From Bifidobacterium breve (GTDB lineage Bacteria > Actinomycetota > Actinomycetes > Mycobacteriales > Mycobacteriaceae): a DNA stretch of 6,589 nucleotides. Shown here piece after piece: positions 6,360 through 6,589 of the stretch. Location of the stretch: contig CALQLM010000069.1 of assembly GCA_943331415.1 (NCBI GenBank), forward strand, positions 1 through 6,589, written 5' to 3'. Numbering within the stretch: position 1 is the stretch's first letter; each line of letters begins with the position of its first letter. Position numbers and translations under genes: made by a program. Under the pieces are notes generated by a model. That model had not been told where the DNA came from. It did no database searches and saw only the letters and a list, made by a program, of their open reading frames with translations.

Positions 6360-6407
6360 ATGTCGTTCAAGCGTGACACCATCAACATCTGCCATGACAG
6401 ACCCTGA
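6360..6407 (+). CDS. Putative 15-codon upstream ORF overlapping the hflX start
   Basis: ATG at 6360 is preceded by GAGG (6351-6354) and encodes a 15-residue peptide (MSFKRDTINICHDRP) ending with TGA at 6405-6407. It is out of frame with hflX and overlaps its first codons by 14 bases. The ribosome site in front of it is better than anything in front of the hflX ATG. It contains one Cys and two Ile codons. It may be a regulatory upstream ORF, or chance in a 42-base gap. Confidence 0.2.
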   Translation: MSFKRDTINICHDRP

Positions 6408-6589
6408 CTTCAGCACCGCCAATGCCGCCGACCCGAGCGTCGGTGAACTCGACCTCGAGGATCGAATCGCGCTGCGCCGGGTGGCCGGGCTATCCACCGA
6501 GCTCGCCGATGTCTCCGAGGTCGAATACCGGCAGCTGCGGCTGGAACGGGTGGTCCTTGTCGGGGTGTGGATGGATGGCACCGCCGCCG
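6394..6589 (+). CDS. hflX: Ribosome-splitting GTPase HflX, N-terminal part only
   Basis: HflX is a cytosolic GTPase that binds stalled 70S ribosomes and separates the subunits. In mycobacteria it contributes to macrolide-lincosamide tolerance. Only 65 codons are inside the window, all before the GTPase motifs, so no G1-G4 motif can be checked. The identification rests on the stretch SVGELDLEDR (15-24), RRVAGLSTELADVSEVEYRQ (28-47) and LRLERVVLVGVW (48-59). These nearly coincide with the M. tuberculosis HflX (Rv2725c) N-terminus as I recall it. The ATG at 6394 gives the mycobacterial start MTDPDF. There is no Shine-Dalgarno directly upstream. CAACAT at 6383-6388 could be a weak -10 box for a leaderless start. 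The gene follows the MFS gene after 42 bases and continues past the right edge. Confidence 0.9.
   Translation, partial: MTDPDFSTANAADPSVGELDLEDRIALRRVAGLSTELADVSEVEYRQLRLERVVLVGVWMDGTAA

Noticed and set aside
6340..6393. WhiB7-type promoter before hflX
   Set aside because: hflX is reported in WhiB7 regulons of some mycobacteria, but I see no AT-rich element next to a -35 box in this gap; the region upstream is GC-rich MFS coding sequence. A more distant promoter cannot be excluded.

Overview
The window looks like a chromosomal segment of a high-G+C actinobacterium, very probably a non-tuberculous (Mycolicibacterium-type) mycobacterium. The predicted DapF, MiaA and HflX proteins read very much like the M. 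tuberculosis proteins as I remember them. The order membrane protein / Rv2728c-like protein / miaA / dapF / hflX matches the Rv2729c-Rv2725c block of M. tuberculosis. This assignment comes from memory of those proteins; no search was run.

All confident genes lie on the plus strand and are tightly packed. Bases 1-202 contain no gene I can recognise. They are followed by: a drug/metabolite-transporter-like membrane protein (203-1075); a small protein related to class III extradiol dioxygenase subunit B (1096-1779); miaA, the tRNA A37 dimethylallyltransferase (1776-2690, 4-base overlap with the gene before it); dapF, diaminopimelate epimerase (2754-3623); glsA, a serine-type glutaminase (3690-4715); a 14-helix MFS transporter of DHA2 type (4705-6351, 11-base overlap with glsA); and the first 65 codons of hflX (6394 to the window end).

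Most of the segment is housekeeping: tRNA modification (MiaA), meso-diaminopimelate supply for peptidoglycan and lysine (DapF), and ribosome rescue (HflX). The least ordinary part is the glutaminase-MFS pair. It sits between dapF and hflX, which are neighbours in M. tuberculosis, and its overlapping reading frames suggest co-expression of glutamine hydrolysis with a transport step.

The short intergenic gaps hold several TANNNT-type -10 candidates. Two sit at the right distance for leaderless starts: one at the GTG of the Rv2728c-like gene, the other at a 20-codon small ORF that ends on the dapF start codon. No tRNA, rRNA, CRISPR array, insertion sequence or convincing terminator is visible. 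I do not see a clear previously undescribed multi-gene system; the most testable new points are the small ORF before dapF, the glsA-MFS pair and the hflX start region.
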